Shown in pieces: positions 9,167 to 17,772 of a stretch of DNA of 64,000 nt (within the stretch, counting starts at the first letter, position 1; each line of letters opens with the position of its first letter). Location: contig NZ_AP012273.1 in the NCBI RefSeq assembly GCF_000828615.1, positions 1,922,001 through 1,986,000 on the forward strand, written 5' to 3'. The notes under the pieces are model-generated. The model was not told the DNA's origin, made no database searches, and saw only the letters and a program-made list of their open reading frames with translations. Made by a program: the position numbers and the translations under genes. Source of the DNA: Thiolapillus brandeum (GTDB lineage Bacteria; Pseudomonadota; Gammaproteobacteria; Chromatiales; Chromatiaceae).

Positions 9167-9901
9167 ATGAAGAATAGCCTGCCTCTTTACAACACCTACC
9201 GCATGAGACTGTCAAAAACAGCGCTTTTTCAGGGGCTGTCTATGCAAACCCTGGATGACATGCTGTCTCATTTTCGCTTTGAATCCTGGAATAGAGGCTC
9301 TACCCATGACAGCAGCATCGCCTTGCGTCGTTTCTATGTCATTCTCGAAGGGCGCATGCAATTGACCCGCATTCACCCAGGTACGGGAAAGCAGATTACC
9401 ATCTCCATTCTCAGCGATGGCGATATGTATGACGTTCTGACTCTGCTGGATGGTCAGCAGCATGCCATCACCCCCAGCGCACTGGATGACCTCAAGCTAC
9501 TCTCTGCTCCCATCGATGAAGTGCGCGACTGGATCCGGGAACACCCGGACTTCAATAACAATTTTCTGCCTTATCTGGGAAGGCGGATTCGCTGCAGGGA
9601 GGCCCTGGCCACCGACCTTGGTCTGTATGATACTCACACCCGCTTGGCCCGGCTGATACTCCGGCACGTCAATCCACACCATTCCAGGCAAACAGACTCC
9701 GGCATTGACGTGCAACTGCTGCATGACCTTTCCAACGAAACCATCGGCCAAATGGTTGGAGCGGCCCGGCAGGTCATCAACAAACACCTTCAAGCCATGA
9801 AAAAAGACGGCATCCTGCATATTGAGAAGCGCCATCTCATCATCGATGATCTGAATCGCCTGCAACAGGAAGCAGAAGACCTGGAAAATCAGTTCCTGTA
9901 A
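9167..9901 (+). CDS. Crp/FNR-family transcription regulator
   Basis: A 244-residue protein with an N-terminal cyclic-nucleotide-binding-like beta barrel (about 20-125), a dimer helix (about 130-165) and a winged HTH (about 175-230). The recognition helix GAARQVINKHL aligns with Crp so that R201, Q202 and K206 replace Crp Arg180, Glu181 and Arg185. The only cysteine is C143, so there is no FNR-type Fe-S cluster. The cAMP phosphate-binding Arg-Ser pair of Crp is not recognisable. The ligand is unknown. The Glu-to-Gln change fits recognition of TGTCA rather than TGTGA half-sites, and such sites surround this gene. The ATG at 9167 overlaps the stop of a doubtful short frame; a start at the internal ATG (residue 13) is also possible. 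Confidence 0.88.
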   Translation: MKNSLPLYNTYRMRLSKTALFQGLSMQTLDDMLSHFRFESWNRGSTHDSSIALRRFYVILEGRMQLTRIHPGTGKQITISILSDGDMYDVLTLLDGQQHAITPSALDDLKLLSAPIDEVRDWIREHPDFNNNFLPYLGRRIRCREALATDLGLYDTHTRLARLILRHVNPHHSRQTDSGIDVQLLHDLSNETIGQMVGAARQVINKHLQAMKKDGILHIEKRHLIIDDLNRLQQEAEDLENQFL

Positions 9902-9950
9902 TGAAGCGGACACAGGAGAGCAACCACTTGCTCACGGGACGGAGCTGACA

Positions 9951-11330
9951 GTGCTTGATTTTGTCATATATCACCTGTTCCTTGCCTTGGGGGTGATGCT
10001 GACGTTATTTCTGATCACCCAGATCCTTAGGGATCGGCGTCCGCCAGCCGCCTCTCTGGCCTGGTTGCTGTTCATTGTCAGTCTTCCCTATATCGCCATC
10101 CCCCTCTATCTGACGATTGGTGTACGAAAACTGAAATTCACCGACAAATCCGCACTGTATGGCGCCCCCACCCACTCGGATCGGACATCCCCGGTGCCGG
10201 ATCTCGATCAGTTGCTGGATTCATACGGCGTACCTGAAGCTTCCGGGGGAAACCAAGTGGTATTCCACGCGGATGGAAACGAAGCCCGGCAGGCGCTCTG
10301 GCATACCATGGACTCGGCCCTCAAACAGCTGGACATCGCCATCTTCATACTGGCAAATGATACTCTTGGAAAACAGGTATGTGAAAAACTCAGGACCAAG
10401 GCCCAACAGGGAGTGCGTGTGCGCCTGCTGCTCGATGGCGTTGGCTCCTTTCTATTACCGCGCCACCAGGTGCGGAAACTGCAGGCCAGCGGGATCGAGG
10501 TCCTGTGGTTCATACCCGTGCTGCATCGCCCCTTCAAGGGACGCACCAACCTGCGCAATCATCGCAAATTGGTACTGGCCGACAGTCAACGTATCTGGAC
10601 AGGCGGCAGAAATCTGGCCCATGAGTATTTTGACTCTGCCGGAGAACAGGGCCAGCCCTGGCTGGATCTGAGCTTCCATATGCAGGGGGCAGGCATCATC
10701 CAGTATCAGGAGCTGTTTGAAGAAGACTGGAGATTCGCCGGAGGACAAACATCCGTGCCTGCCACCTTTACCGATCCCCTGCCGTCAGGCGAGTCCCGCA
10801 CCCGCCTGCTGCCATCCGGGCCTGATATGCCGGATGATCCCCTGCAGGCATTGCTCCTGGCGGCCTGTTTCGAGGCCCGGAATAAAATTATTGCTGTCAC
10901 ACCATACTTCATCCCTGATGACCCCATTATCGAAGGACTGTGCCTCGCCGCCAGGCGTGGCGTATCAGTAACCCTGATTCTGCCCGAAAAATCCAACCAT
11001 CTGCTCCCGGACATTGCCCGCAACCGCTATCTGCGGGAACTGACCGATTCGGGTGCCACGGTCGTATTCCTGCCAGGCATCATGAATCACGCCAAGGCAC
11101 TGGTCGTGGATCAGCGCCTTGCTGTGTCGGGCAGTGCCAACCTCGACCTGCGCAGTCTGTATCTCAACTTCGAAGCCATGACACTCTTCTACAGTCAGGA
11201 TGACATTCTTTGGCTGACCCGGTGGATGGAAAATCTCATCTCTCAGGGGTTTGAACACCATCCCGTTACGCCGGGACGCATGTGTCTGCTCATCGAGGGG
11301 GTTGTGGTGATGCTTTCCTTTCAACTTTGA
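9951..11330 (+). CDS. Cardiolipin synthase-type phospholipase D protein
   Basis: Probably condenses phosphatidylglycerol into cardiolipin at the inner membrane. The 459 residues begin with two membrane segments (about 4-22 and 32-52). Two HKD motifs follow: HRKLVLADSQRIWTGG in the first half and HAKALVVDQRLAVSGSANLD in the second. The GTG start at 9951 has GGAG eight bases before it. It lies 49 bp after the regulator gene and could be cotranscribed with it. Closest to the cls/clsA group; no symbol is given because the exact paralogue cannot be fixed. Confidence 0.88.
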   Translation: MLDFVIYHLFLALGVMLTLFLITQILRDRRPPAASLAWLLFIVSLPYIAIPLYLTIGVRKLKFTDKSALYGAPTHSDRTSPVPDLDQLLDSYGVPEASGGNQVVFHADGNEARQALWHTMDSALKQLDIAIFILANDTLGKQVCEKLRTKAQQGVRVRLLLDGVGSFLLPRHQVRKLQASGIEVLWFIPVLHRPFKGRTNLRNHRKLVLADSQRIWTGGRNLAHEYFDSAGEQGQPWLDLSFHMQGAGIIQYQELFEEDWRFAGGQTSVPATFTDPLPSGESRTRLLPSGPDMPDDPLQALLLAACFEARNKIIAVTPYFIPDDPIIEGLCLAARRGVSVTLILPEKSNHLLPDIARNRYLRELTDSGATVVFLPGIMNHAKALVVDQRLAVSGSANLDLRSLYLNFEAMTLFYSQDDILWLTRWMENLISQGFEHHPVTPGRMCLLIEGVVVMLSFQL

Positions 11331-11369
11331 CCGGATGCCGGAAACACCCTGAAATCCACTTCATAGGAA

Positions 11370-11385
11370 AGTCATCTGAAGGACA
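11370..11385 (+). promoter_or_regulatory. Degenerate operator, 14/16 match to site 5 (site 6)
   Basis: AGTCATCTGAAGGACA differs from TGTCATCTGAATGACA at two positions. CAAAAT, a 4/6 match to the -10 consensus, begins 37 bp from its first base, the same spacing as at the perfect sites. It would serve the 11536 gene, phosphoketolase and glucan phosphorylase. Confidence 0.5.
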
Positions 11386-11535
11386 CCCCGGCCTGTACTC
11401 CTGTGACAAAATAAAAAAATCATCCCGGCAACTGCTACCTGAGACCGGTATAAAATCTTGCTCTGAGTGTTGCCGGGAAAAACAACTTCTCATCAGTCCG
11501 GGAGTGCTTTACTCCTGTGCCTGGAACCCATCGCA

Positions 11536-11862
11536 ATGAAAGATCCGCAGAAAAACGGCTTCAAGGAACTGCTTGAACTGGCCAAGTTCCGCCCACCTCT
11601 CACTGTCGCTGTGGTGGATGCCGGAGAGACTCACGTCCTGCAAGGAATTTTTGAGGCTCGGGATCAGGGCCTGCTGAAACCCGTCCTGATCAGCAGACCT
11701 CAACGAATTCACAAAGCGGCACATGGATTGGGGCACTCCAGCGTGCAGGAGCAGTCCAGGCCTTCTGTATGGGTGATCCCGACCAATGAAGAAATAGTGA
11801 TTGCCCGGCACACCCACCAGCTCACACAGAAACTGTTCCTCGATCCGGACAGACCAACATGA
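11536..11862 (+). CDS. Truncated phosphotransacetylase-like protein
   Basis: 108 residues. Residues about 8-55 (ELLELAKFRPPLTVAVVDAG, then ETHVLQGIFEARDQGLLKPV) resemble the N-terminal beta-alpha unit of phosphate acetyl/butyryl transferases, which are about 300 residues or longer. After about residue 58 the likeness is lost and the frame ends. The catalytic C-terminal part is absent, so this is either a decayed gene or a small domain with a new role. It sits 34 bp upstream of phosphoketolase, whose product acetyl phosphate is the substrate of such an enzyme. Confidence 0.55.
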   Translation: MKDPQKNGFKELLELAKFRPPLTVAVVDAGETHVLQGIFEARDQGLLKPVLISRPQRIHKAAHGLGHSSVQEQSRPSVWVIPTNEEIVIARHTHQLTQKLFLDPDRPT

Positions 11863-11896
11863 ATACACAACCCAATTCTGAAGTATTGGAGCCATC

Positions 11897-14275
11897 ATGA
11901 ACAACGACCCGTCACAACCGCTTTCTCCGAATGAACTGCGGCTCATCCATGCCTGGTGGCGCGCTGCCAACTACCTTTCCGCCGGACAGATATTCCTCAT
12001 GGACAACCCCCTGCTGGAAGAGCCCTTGAGACCTGAGCAGATCAAGCCCCGCCGCCTTGGTCACTGGGGCACGACTCCGGGCCTCAACCTGCTCTACGCC
12101 CACACCAACCGGGTGATACGAAAATATGCTTTGAACGCCATCTTCATCACCGGCCCCGGACATGGTGGCCCTGCTCTGGTTGCCAGCACCTGGCTGGAAG
12201 GCAGCTACAGCGAACGCTACCCGGACATTTCCAGGGACAAGACCGGCATGAAGCGGCTGTTCCGGCAGTTCTCATTCCCTGGAGGGGTGCCCAGCCATTG
12301 CGCACCGGAAACCCCGGGCTCCATCAACGAAGGCGGAGAATTGGGTTACTCCCTTGCGCATGCTTTTGGCGCTGTTTTTGACAATCCGGACCTGCTGGCG
12401 CTTTGCGTGGTGGGTGACGGTGAAGCAGAAACCGGCCCTCTTGCCACGGCCTGGCATTCCAACAAGTTTATCAACCCTGCCAGAGACGGCGCAGTCCTGC
12501 CGGTATTGCACCTCAATGGTTACAAGATCGCCAATCCCACGGTACTGGCCCGCATCGATGATGACAGTCTCCAGCAACTGTTCAGAGGCTATGGTTACCG
12601 GCCCCTTATCGTCGCTGGAGACGATCCCGACAAAGTGCATCAGCAACTGGCGGCTGCCATGGACACGGCCGTTGAGGAGATTCACCATATACAACAAAAT
12701 GCCCGCAGAGGAGAGTATCCCGGCCCGGCCCAATGGCCCATGATCATTCTACGCACCCCCAAGGGATGGACCGGGCCCAGGGAAGTGGACGGACTCAGGG
12801 TGGAAGGTTTCTGGCGCGCCCACCAGGTACCCATCCCGGACGCCACGACTCCCGAACATCTGCGCATCCTGGAGGAATGGATGCGCAGCTATCATCCCGA
12901 AGAACTGTTCGACAGACAGGGACATTTGCAACCCGAGATTGCGGCGCTGGCGCCTGAAGGTGAGCGCCGCATGGGCGCCAATCCCCACGCCAATGGCGGG
13001 CTGTTGCTCAAACCCCTGCAACTGCCGGACTACCAGGATTACGCCCTCGATTTCCCGGCACCCGGCGCCACCCTGGGTGAAGCCACCCGGCGTTTTGGGG
13101 AATACTTGCGTGATGTCATGAAACTCAACCTCGATACCGCCAATTTCCGCGTGATGGGGCCAGACGAAACTGCATCCAATCGCCTTTCCGCCCTGTTCGA
13201 AATCACTGACCGGGCGTGGATGGCAAAAACCTTTGACTATGATGATCACCTGGCGCCTGATGGACGGGTAATGGAGATTCTCTCCGAACACACCTGCCAG
13301 GGTTGGCTGGAAGGCTACCTCCTGACGGGGCGGCACGGGTTCTTTTCATGCTATGAAGCCTTCATTCACATCGTCGATTCCATGTTCAACCAACATGCCA
13401 AATGGCTCAAGGTCTGCAATGAGATCCCCTGGCGGGCGCCCATCGCTTCCTTGAATATACTTCTCACTTCCCACGTATGGCGTCAGGACCACAACGGGTT
13501 TTCCCACCAGGATCCCGGCTTCATCGATCACGTAGTGAATAAGAAGGCAGACATCGTGCGCGTCTACCTGCCGCCTGACGCCAACTGCCTGCTGTACGTG
13601 GCCCATGAGTGCCTGAATTCACGGAATCTGGTCAATGTGATCGTGGCCGGCAAGCAGCCTGAGCCCCAGTGGCTGGACATGGAATCCGCCATCAAGCATT
13701 GCTCTGCCGGGATAGGCATCTGGGACTGGGCCAGCAACGATCAGAACGAAAAAGCCGATGTCATCATGGCCTGTTGTGGTGATGTACCCACCATCGAAAC
13801 ACTGGCTGCCGTGGATCTGCTGAGGGATATCGCTCCCGAGCTTCACATTCGCGTTATCAATGTCGTGGATTTGATGACCCTGCAGCCCCATGAAGAGCAC
13901 CCCCACGGATTGCACGATAATGAGTTCAATGCTCTGTTCAATACAGACACCCCCATAATCTTCGCATTTCATGGCTATCCCTGGCTGATTCACCGACTCA
14001 CCTATCGGCGCAATATCCACCATCACCTGCATGTCCGCGGCTACAAGGAAGAAGGCACGACCACTACGCCATTCGACATGGTGGTACTCAATGAACTGGA
14101 TCGATTCCATCTGGTAATGGACGTGGCCGATCGCGTACCCCTGTTACATGAGCGCACCGGGCACATACACCAGGCCATGCATGACAAACTGGTGGAGCAC
14201 CGGCAATACATCACAACCCATGGCGAAGACATGCCTGAAATCCGCAACTGGAAATGGAACGCAGCAGCCGGCTGA
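11897..14275 (+). CDS. xfp: Phosphoketolase (xylulose 5-phosphate / fructose 6-phosphate)
   Basis: TPP enzyme that cleaves Xu5P or F6P with phosphate into acetyl phosphate plus GAP or E4P. The 792 residues match the family length. Visible signatures are [47 protein letters not shown] and [19 protein letters not shown] near the N-terminus; [15 protein letters not shown] and the C-terminal TYRR[14 protein letters not shown] segment follow. Substrate preference cannot be read with confidence. Its stop overlaps the phosphorylase start (TGATG), linking glycogen breakdown to the phosphoketolase shunt. Confidence 0.95.
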   Translation: MNNDPSQPLSPNELRLIHAWWRAANYLSAGQIFLMDNPLLEEPLRPEQIKPRRLGHWGTTPGLNLLYAHTNRVIRKYALNAIFITGPGHGGPALVASTWLEGSYSERYPDISRDKTGMKRLFRQFSFPGGVPSHCAPETPGSINEGGELGYSLAHAFGAVFDNPDLLALCVVGDGEAETGPLATAWHSNKFINPARDGAVLPVLHLNGYKIANPTVLARIDDDSLQQLFRGYGYRPLIVAGDDPDKVHQQLAAAMDTAVEEIHHIQQNARRGEYPGPAQWPMIILRTPKGWTGPREVDGLRVEGFWRAHQVPIPDATTPEHLRILEEWMRSYHPEELFDRQGHLQPEIAALAPEGERRMGANPHANGGLLLKPLQLPDYQDYALDFPAPGATLGEATRRFGEYLRDVMKLNLDTANFRVMGPDETASNRLSALFEITDRAWMAKTFDYDDHLAPDGRVMEILSEHTCQGWLEGYLLTGRHGFFSCYEAFIHIVDSMFNQHAKWLKVCNEIPWRAPIASLNILLTSHVWRQDHNGFSHQDPGFIDHVVNKKADIVRVYLPPDANCLLYVAHECLNSRNLVNVIVAGKQPEPQWLDMESAIKHCSAGIGIWDWASNDQNEKADVIMACCGDVPTIETLAAVDLLRDIAPELHIRVINVVDLMTLQPHEEHPHGLHDNEFNALFNTDTPIIFAFHGYPWLIHRLTYRRNIHHHLHVRGYKEEGTTTTPFDMVVLNELDRFHLVMDVADRVPLLHERTGHIHQAMHDKLVEHRQYITTHGEDMPEIRNWKWNAAAG

Positions 14276-16776
14276 TGAAAACATCCTACGATTTTGTACG
14301 TCCTGATCTGCCCGCCAATCTGGAGGCCCTGGGGAAACTGGCCCTGGATCTTCGCTGGTCCTGGAGCCATGTAGCCGATGAGCTCTGGCAGCGTATTGAC
14401 AGCGACTTGTGGCATCGCACCCGAAATCCATGGCTGATCCTGCAAACGGTAAGCATCCGGCATCTGCAGGATCTGTCCGGGGATGAACAGTTCCTAGAAC
14501 TACTCAAGACACTGCGCCAGGAGCAGCAGCATGCTGCCGGTAATCAGGCCTGGTTCCAGGAACAGGGCTATGCCGACAAGCTAGCATCCGTCGCCTATTT
14601 CAGCATGGAATTCGGTTTGAGCGAAGCCCTGCCCATCTACTCCGGTGGCCTGGGCGTACTCGCCGGCGACCATCTCAAGACAGCCAGTGAACTGGGGCTG
14701 CCCCTGACAGCGGTAGGACTGCTGTACCAACAGGGCTACTTTCGTCAGGGACTGGATGCCGAAGGGCGCCAACTCGCCTTCTACCCTTACAATGATCCTA
14801 CGCTGATGCCGGTGAGGCCGGCCCGGGATGCCAGCGGAGAATGGTTGCAGGTCAGCCTGCCCTTCCCTGGCCGGGAACTGCTGTTGCGTGTCTGGGAAGT
14901 GCGCCTGGGTAGAATAAAGCTCTACCTGCTTGACAGCAACCACCCCCTCAACCGGCCTGCAGATCGCGGTGTAACGTCGGAACTGTATGGCGGCGGCGCC
15001 GAAATGCGGCTGCAGCAGGAGATGGTTCTGGGGCTGGGCGGCTATACCGCCCTGGAGGCTCTCGGTGCCCAACCGGAGATTTGTCATCTCAACGAAGGCC
15101 ATGCCGCCCTGGTGGTACTGGCCCGGGCACGCCGCTTCATGCAGCAGCATTGCGTAGATTTCAGCACCGCCTTCACCGCCACCCGCGCCGGGAATCTGTT
15201 CACCACCCATACGCCGGTGGAAGCCGGTTTCGACCGTTTCGATCCCTCACTGGTCAACTGCTATCTCAAACCACTGGCCAGGGACTTGAAGCTTTCAGCC
15301 GAAGCCCTACTGGCTCTGGGCCATGCCCCCGGCAGTTCCTCCGACACAGCTTTTCAAATGGCCTGGCTGGCCTTGCACGGCAGTGGCCACGTCAATGCTG
15401 TCAGCCGTTTGCATGGTGAAGTGTCCCGCAAGCTGTTCTCACCCCTGTTCCCCCGGTGGCCCCTGGCTGAAGTACCGGTGAGCCATGTCACCAATGGCGT
15501 GCACACCTCCACCTGGGATTCCCACGAATCGGATCGTTTATGGACGCGAATCTGTGGCAAGGAACGCTGGCGGGGAAATCTCACGGACATGGAAGAATCC
15601 ATACACCGCGCCACTGATGTCGAACTCTGGGAAACCCGAACCCGAAATCGACAACAATTGATAAGCTGGCTGCATGATCAACCACTGGGCATACATAACG
15701 GGAACAACCAGGCTGTGGAGTTCGATCCCAATACCCTCACTCTGGGATTTGCACGCCGCTTCGCCACCTATAAACGCCCCAATCTGCTGTTACAGGATCC
15801 TGCGCGTCTCGCTCACTTGTTGACCGACGGGCAGCGGCCGGTACAACTGTTGATAGCCGGCAAAGCCCATCCCCGGGATCACGCTGGCCAGCAGATGATT
15901 CAGGAGTGGATTCAGTTCATCCGCAATCACCATTTACAACACAAGGTGGTGTTCATTCCGGACTACGACCTGCTCCTTGCGGAACAACTGGTACAGGGCA
16001 TAGACCTTTGGATCAATACTCCTCGCCGCCCCTGGGAGGCCTGTGGAACCAGCGGTATGAAGGTGCTGGTAAATGGCGGCCTGAATCTGTCCGAACTCGA
16101 TGGATGGTGGGCCGAAGCCTGGTCACCGGAGGTAGGATGGGCGCTTGGCGATGGGCAGGAGCATGGTGACGATCCCGCCTGGGACAGGTCGGAATCCAGG
16201 GCTCTGTATGACATACTCGAGGCTGAAGTTCTGCCATTGTTCTACCAGAGGGATCATGCAGGAATCCCCAGGCAGTGGGTGGCCAGAATGCGCATGAGCA
16301 TGGCAACACTCACACCACGCTTCTCCAGCAATCGCATGCTTCGCCAATACACGGAAAGTCATTACCTGCCCATGGCCGCTGCCTGCCGCAAGCGCAGCAT
16401 CCACGGAGCCCGGCTTGCTTCACAGATCAGTAGTTGGCAGGGATTCATAAAAAAACACTGGGGTGGTGTTTACTTTGGACAAGTGGAAAGCCGAACCATG
16501 GAAAATCAGCATGTGTTCGATGTGCAAGTCTATCTCGATGACATTCCACCCGACCTGGTTGCCGTAGAGGTCTATGCGGATCCGGCGGACAAGCCATCCC
16601 CGGAGCGGTATCCAATGAAAAGGGTAAAAGCCCTGGCTGGGGCAGTCAACGGCTATGCCTACCTGGGCGTCATTCCAGCGCAACGGCCCATCAGCCATTA
16701 CACCGTGCGGGTGCTGCCACAACATCCCGAAGTCAGCATCCCCCTGGAAGAACGGCATATTCTTTGGGCGAACTGA
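14275..16776 (+). CDS. glgP: Alpha-glucan (glycogen) phosphorylase, DUF3417 type
   Basis: Releases glucose 1-phosphate from alpha-1,4-glucans. The 833-residue product starts with a DUF3417-like domain (LEALGKLALDLRWSWSHVAD) and continues into the GT35 catalytic fold: YFSMEFGLSEALPIYSGGLG, HLNEGHAALV, TTHTPVEAGFDRF, and the PLP-lysine motif EACGTSGMKVLVNGGLN. This is the shorter bacterial/archaeal group, not the MalP group. Translation is coupled to xfp by TGATG; an in-frame ATG 21 bases upstream lies inside xfp and is not preferred. The C-terminal about 110 residues are a beta-rich extension usual in this group. Confidence 0.93.
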   Translation: MKTSYDFVRPDLPANLEALGKLALDLRWSWSHVADELWQRIDSDLWHRTRNPWLILQTVSIRHLQDLSGDEQFLELLKTLRQEQQHAAGNQAWFQEQGYADKLASVAYFSMEFGLSEALPIYSGGLGVLAGDHLKTASELGLPLTAVGLLYQQGYFRQGLDAEGRQLAFYPYNDPTLMPVRPARDASGEWLQVSLPFPGRELLLRVWEVRLGRIKLYLLDSNHPLNRPADRGVTSELYGGGAEMRLQQEMVLGLGGYTALEALGAQPEICHLNEGHAALVVLARARRFMQQHCVDFSTAFTATRAGNLFTTHTPVEAGFDRFDPSLVNCYLKPLARDLKLSAEALLALGHAPGSSSDTAFQMAWLALHGSGHVNAVSRLHGEVSRKLFSPLFPRWPLAEVPVSHVTNGVHTSTWDSHESDRLWTRICGKERWRGNLTDMEESIHRATDVELWETRTRNRQQLISWLHDQPLGIHNGNNQAVEFDPNTLTLGFARRFATYKRPNLLLQDPARLAHLLTDGQRPVQLLIAGKAHPRDHAGQQMIQEWIQFIRNHHLQHKVVFIPDYDLLLAEQLVQGIDLWINTPRRPWEACGTSGMKVLVNGGLNLSELDGWWAEAWSPEVGWALGDGQEHGDDPAWDRSESRALYDILEAEVLPLFYQRDHAGIPRQWVARMRMSMATLTPRFSSNRMLRQYTESHYLPMAAACRKRSIHGARLASQISSWQGFIKKHWGGVYFGQVESRTMENQHVFDVQVYLDDIPPDLVAVEVYADPADKPSPERYPMKRVKALAGAVNGYAYLGVIPAQRPISHYTVRVLPQHPEVSIPLEERHILWAN

Positions 16777-16801
16777 CGCCACGATGAGGGCCTGTAGCCC
16801 A

Positions 16802-17437
16802 TCAGTTTCGGCTTTTTATGGATTGCGCAGCGGTATTGTGTTTGTTTTTGAAATACCGGAGCAGAAACCAGGCGCCCACCAGTATCAGCACCACGCCCAT
16901 CCCAACCATAAACTCCAGGGTTCGATCCCGCGCCATTCCCGTCGCCCAATGGCCGATTCCGGCATACACGATCACCCACAGGATGACTGCAGGAAGATCC
17001 GCCAGGTAAAACCAGCCTGGCCGGATACCCGTCACACCCGCCAGAAATGGCACCGCAGGATGAAAAAACCATACAAAGCGCCCCAAAAACACCGCCAGGC
17101 GGCCATGGCGTTTCAGCAACTGCTCCGCCATGGCGTGACCACTCTGGCTTCTCTTGCCATGCGGGTGTAAAAAGCTGCGCTCGATTCCCAGGTAACCCAG
17201 CCAGTAACCAATACTGTCACCCAGTACGGCGCCAATCACTGAATACAGCACGCAATCCGCGAAAGAAAGATAGCTGGTACCACTCAGGGATCCCAGGCCT
17301 ACCATGAGAAAAACCCCGGGCATGAACAGACCAATAATCGGCAGGGACTCCAGTGTCAGCAATGCCACGATACCCAGTGCGCCCCAGTAACCCAGCGCAA
17401 AAGATTCAAGCAACAGCGCAAATGCATTGTCTTGCAT
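16802..17437 (-). CDS. DedA-family inner-membrane protein
   Basis: A 211-residue polytopic membrane protein (about five hydrophobic segments). The conserved DedA signatures are ESLPIIGLFMPGVFLMVGLG at about 30-49, GAVLGDSIGYWLGYLGIERS, and the R-containing GRLAVFLGRFVWFFHPAVPF followed by LAGVTGI. The family is linked to lipid scrambling, membrane potential and peptide resistance. It is convergent with the phosphorylase gene (25 bp between stops) and divergent from the pyruvate dehydrogenase operon. Confidence 0.9.
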   Translation of the reverse strand: MQDNAFALLLESFALGYWGALGIVALLTLESLPIIGLFMPGVFLMVGLGSLSGTSYLSFADCVLYSVIGAVLGDSIGYWLGYLGIERSFLHPHGKRSQSGHAMAEQLLKRHGRLAVFLGRFVWFFHPAVPFLAGVTGIRPGWFYLADLPAVILWVIVYAGIGHWATGMARDRTLEFMVGMGVVLILVGAWFLLRYFKNKHNTAAQSIKSRN

Positions 17438-17589
17438 CGAAGTATCCCAACCATTCCATAGTGAACATGAAGCCGACTACCGATCAAATCGACCTGGAAA
17501 AACTCACCCAATATACAGAGTACGCCGGATATTTTCGAGTCACCGGAAACAAAAGGCAGGGTTGTTGGGAAATTGCTCCCCCCCTCAAC

Positions 17590-17605
17590 TGTCATATGTA
17601 TGACA
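17590..17605 (+). promoter_or_regulatory. Palindromic operator TGTCA-N6-TGACA (site 3)
   Basis: TGTCATATGTATGACA, symmetric over all 16 bases except at the central pair region. TAAGAT, a -10-like hexamer, begins exactly 36 bp from the first base, the same hexamer and spacing as at site 5 (32349). The downstream operon is pdhABC-lpd; a 104-bp repeat lies between. Confidence 0.75.
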
Positions 17606-17645
17606 GCAAAACCATGAATGGGAACTAAGATATTGTGAACTGAGA

Positions 17646-17749
17646 AGTCTGTCGGATTTAATGCTGTTTGACTGCAAATCCCTGGATAGCGGAAATGCCG
17701 CTTATGCAGGAGCAATTATTGGTCAAACAGTCAAGCCCGACAGATTCCC
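17646..17749 (-). repeat. TGTCGGATTT-family repeat (copy B) in the pdh leader
   Basis: 104 bp with inverted ends AGTCTGTCGGATTTAA and TCAAGCCCGACAGATT. Read on the minus strand it aligns along its whole length with copy D (58053-58214) except for an internal deletion of about 55-60 bases. It lies between operator site 3 and the pdhA start. Without it the operator-to-ATG distance would be 63 bp, close to the 60-77 bp at the other sites. Confidence 0.75.
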
Positions 17750-17772
17750 AACGCAAATTCACGGGCTTTCTG

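Noticed and set aside
9021-9170. 49-codon frame overlapping the start of the Crp/FNR gene by ATGA
   Set aside because: No clear ribosome-binding site, no protein-like pattern; a leader-peptide role cannot be supported.
11897-14275. Transketolase as an alternative for the 792-residue TPP enzyme
   Set aside because: Length and the motifs GHWGTTPG and GPGHGGPA are specific for phosphoketolase.
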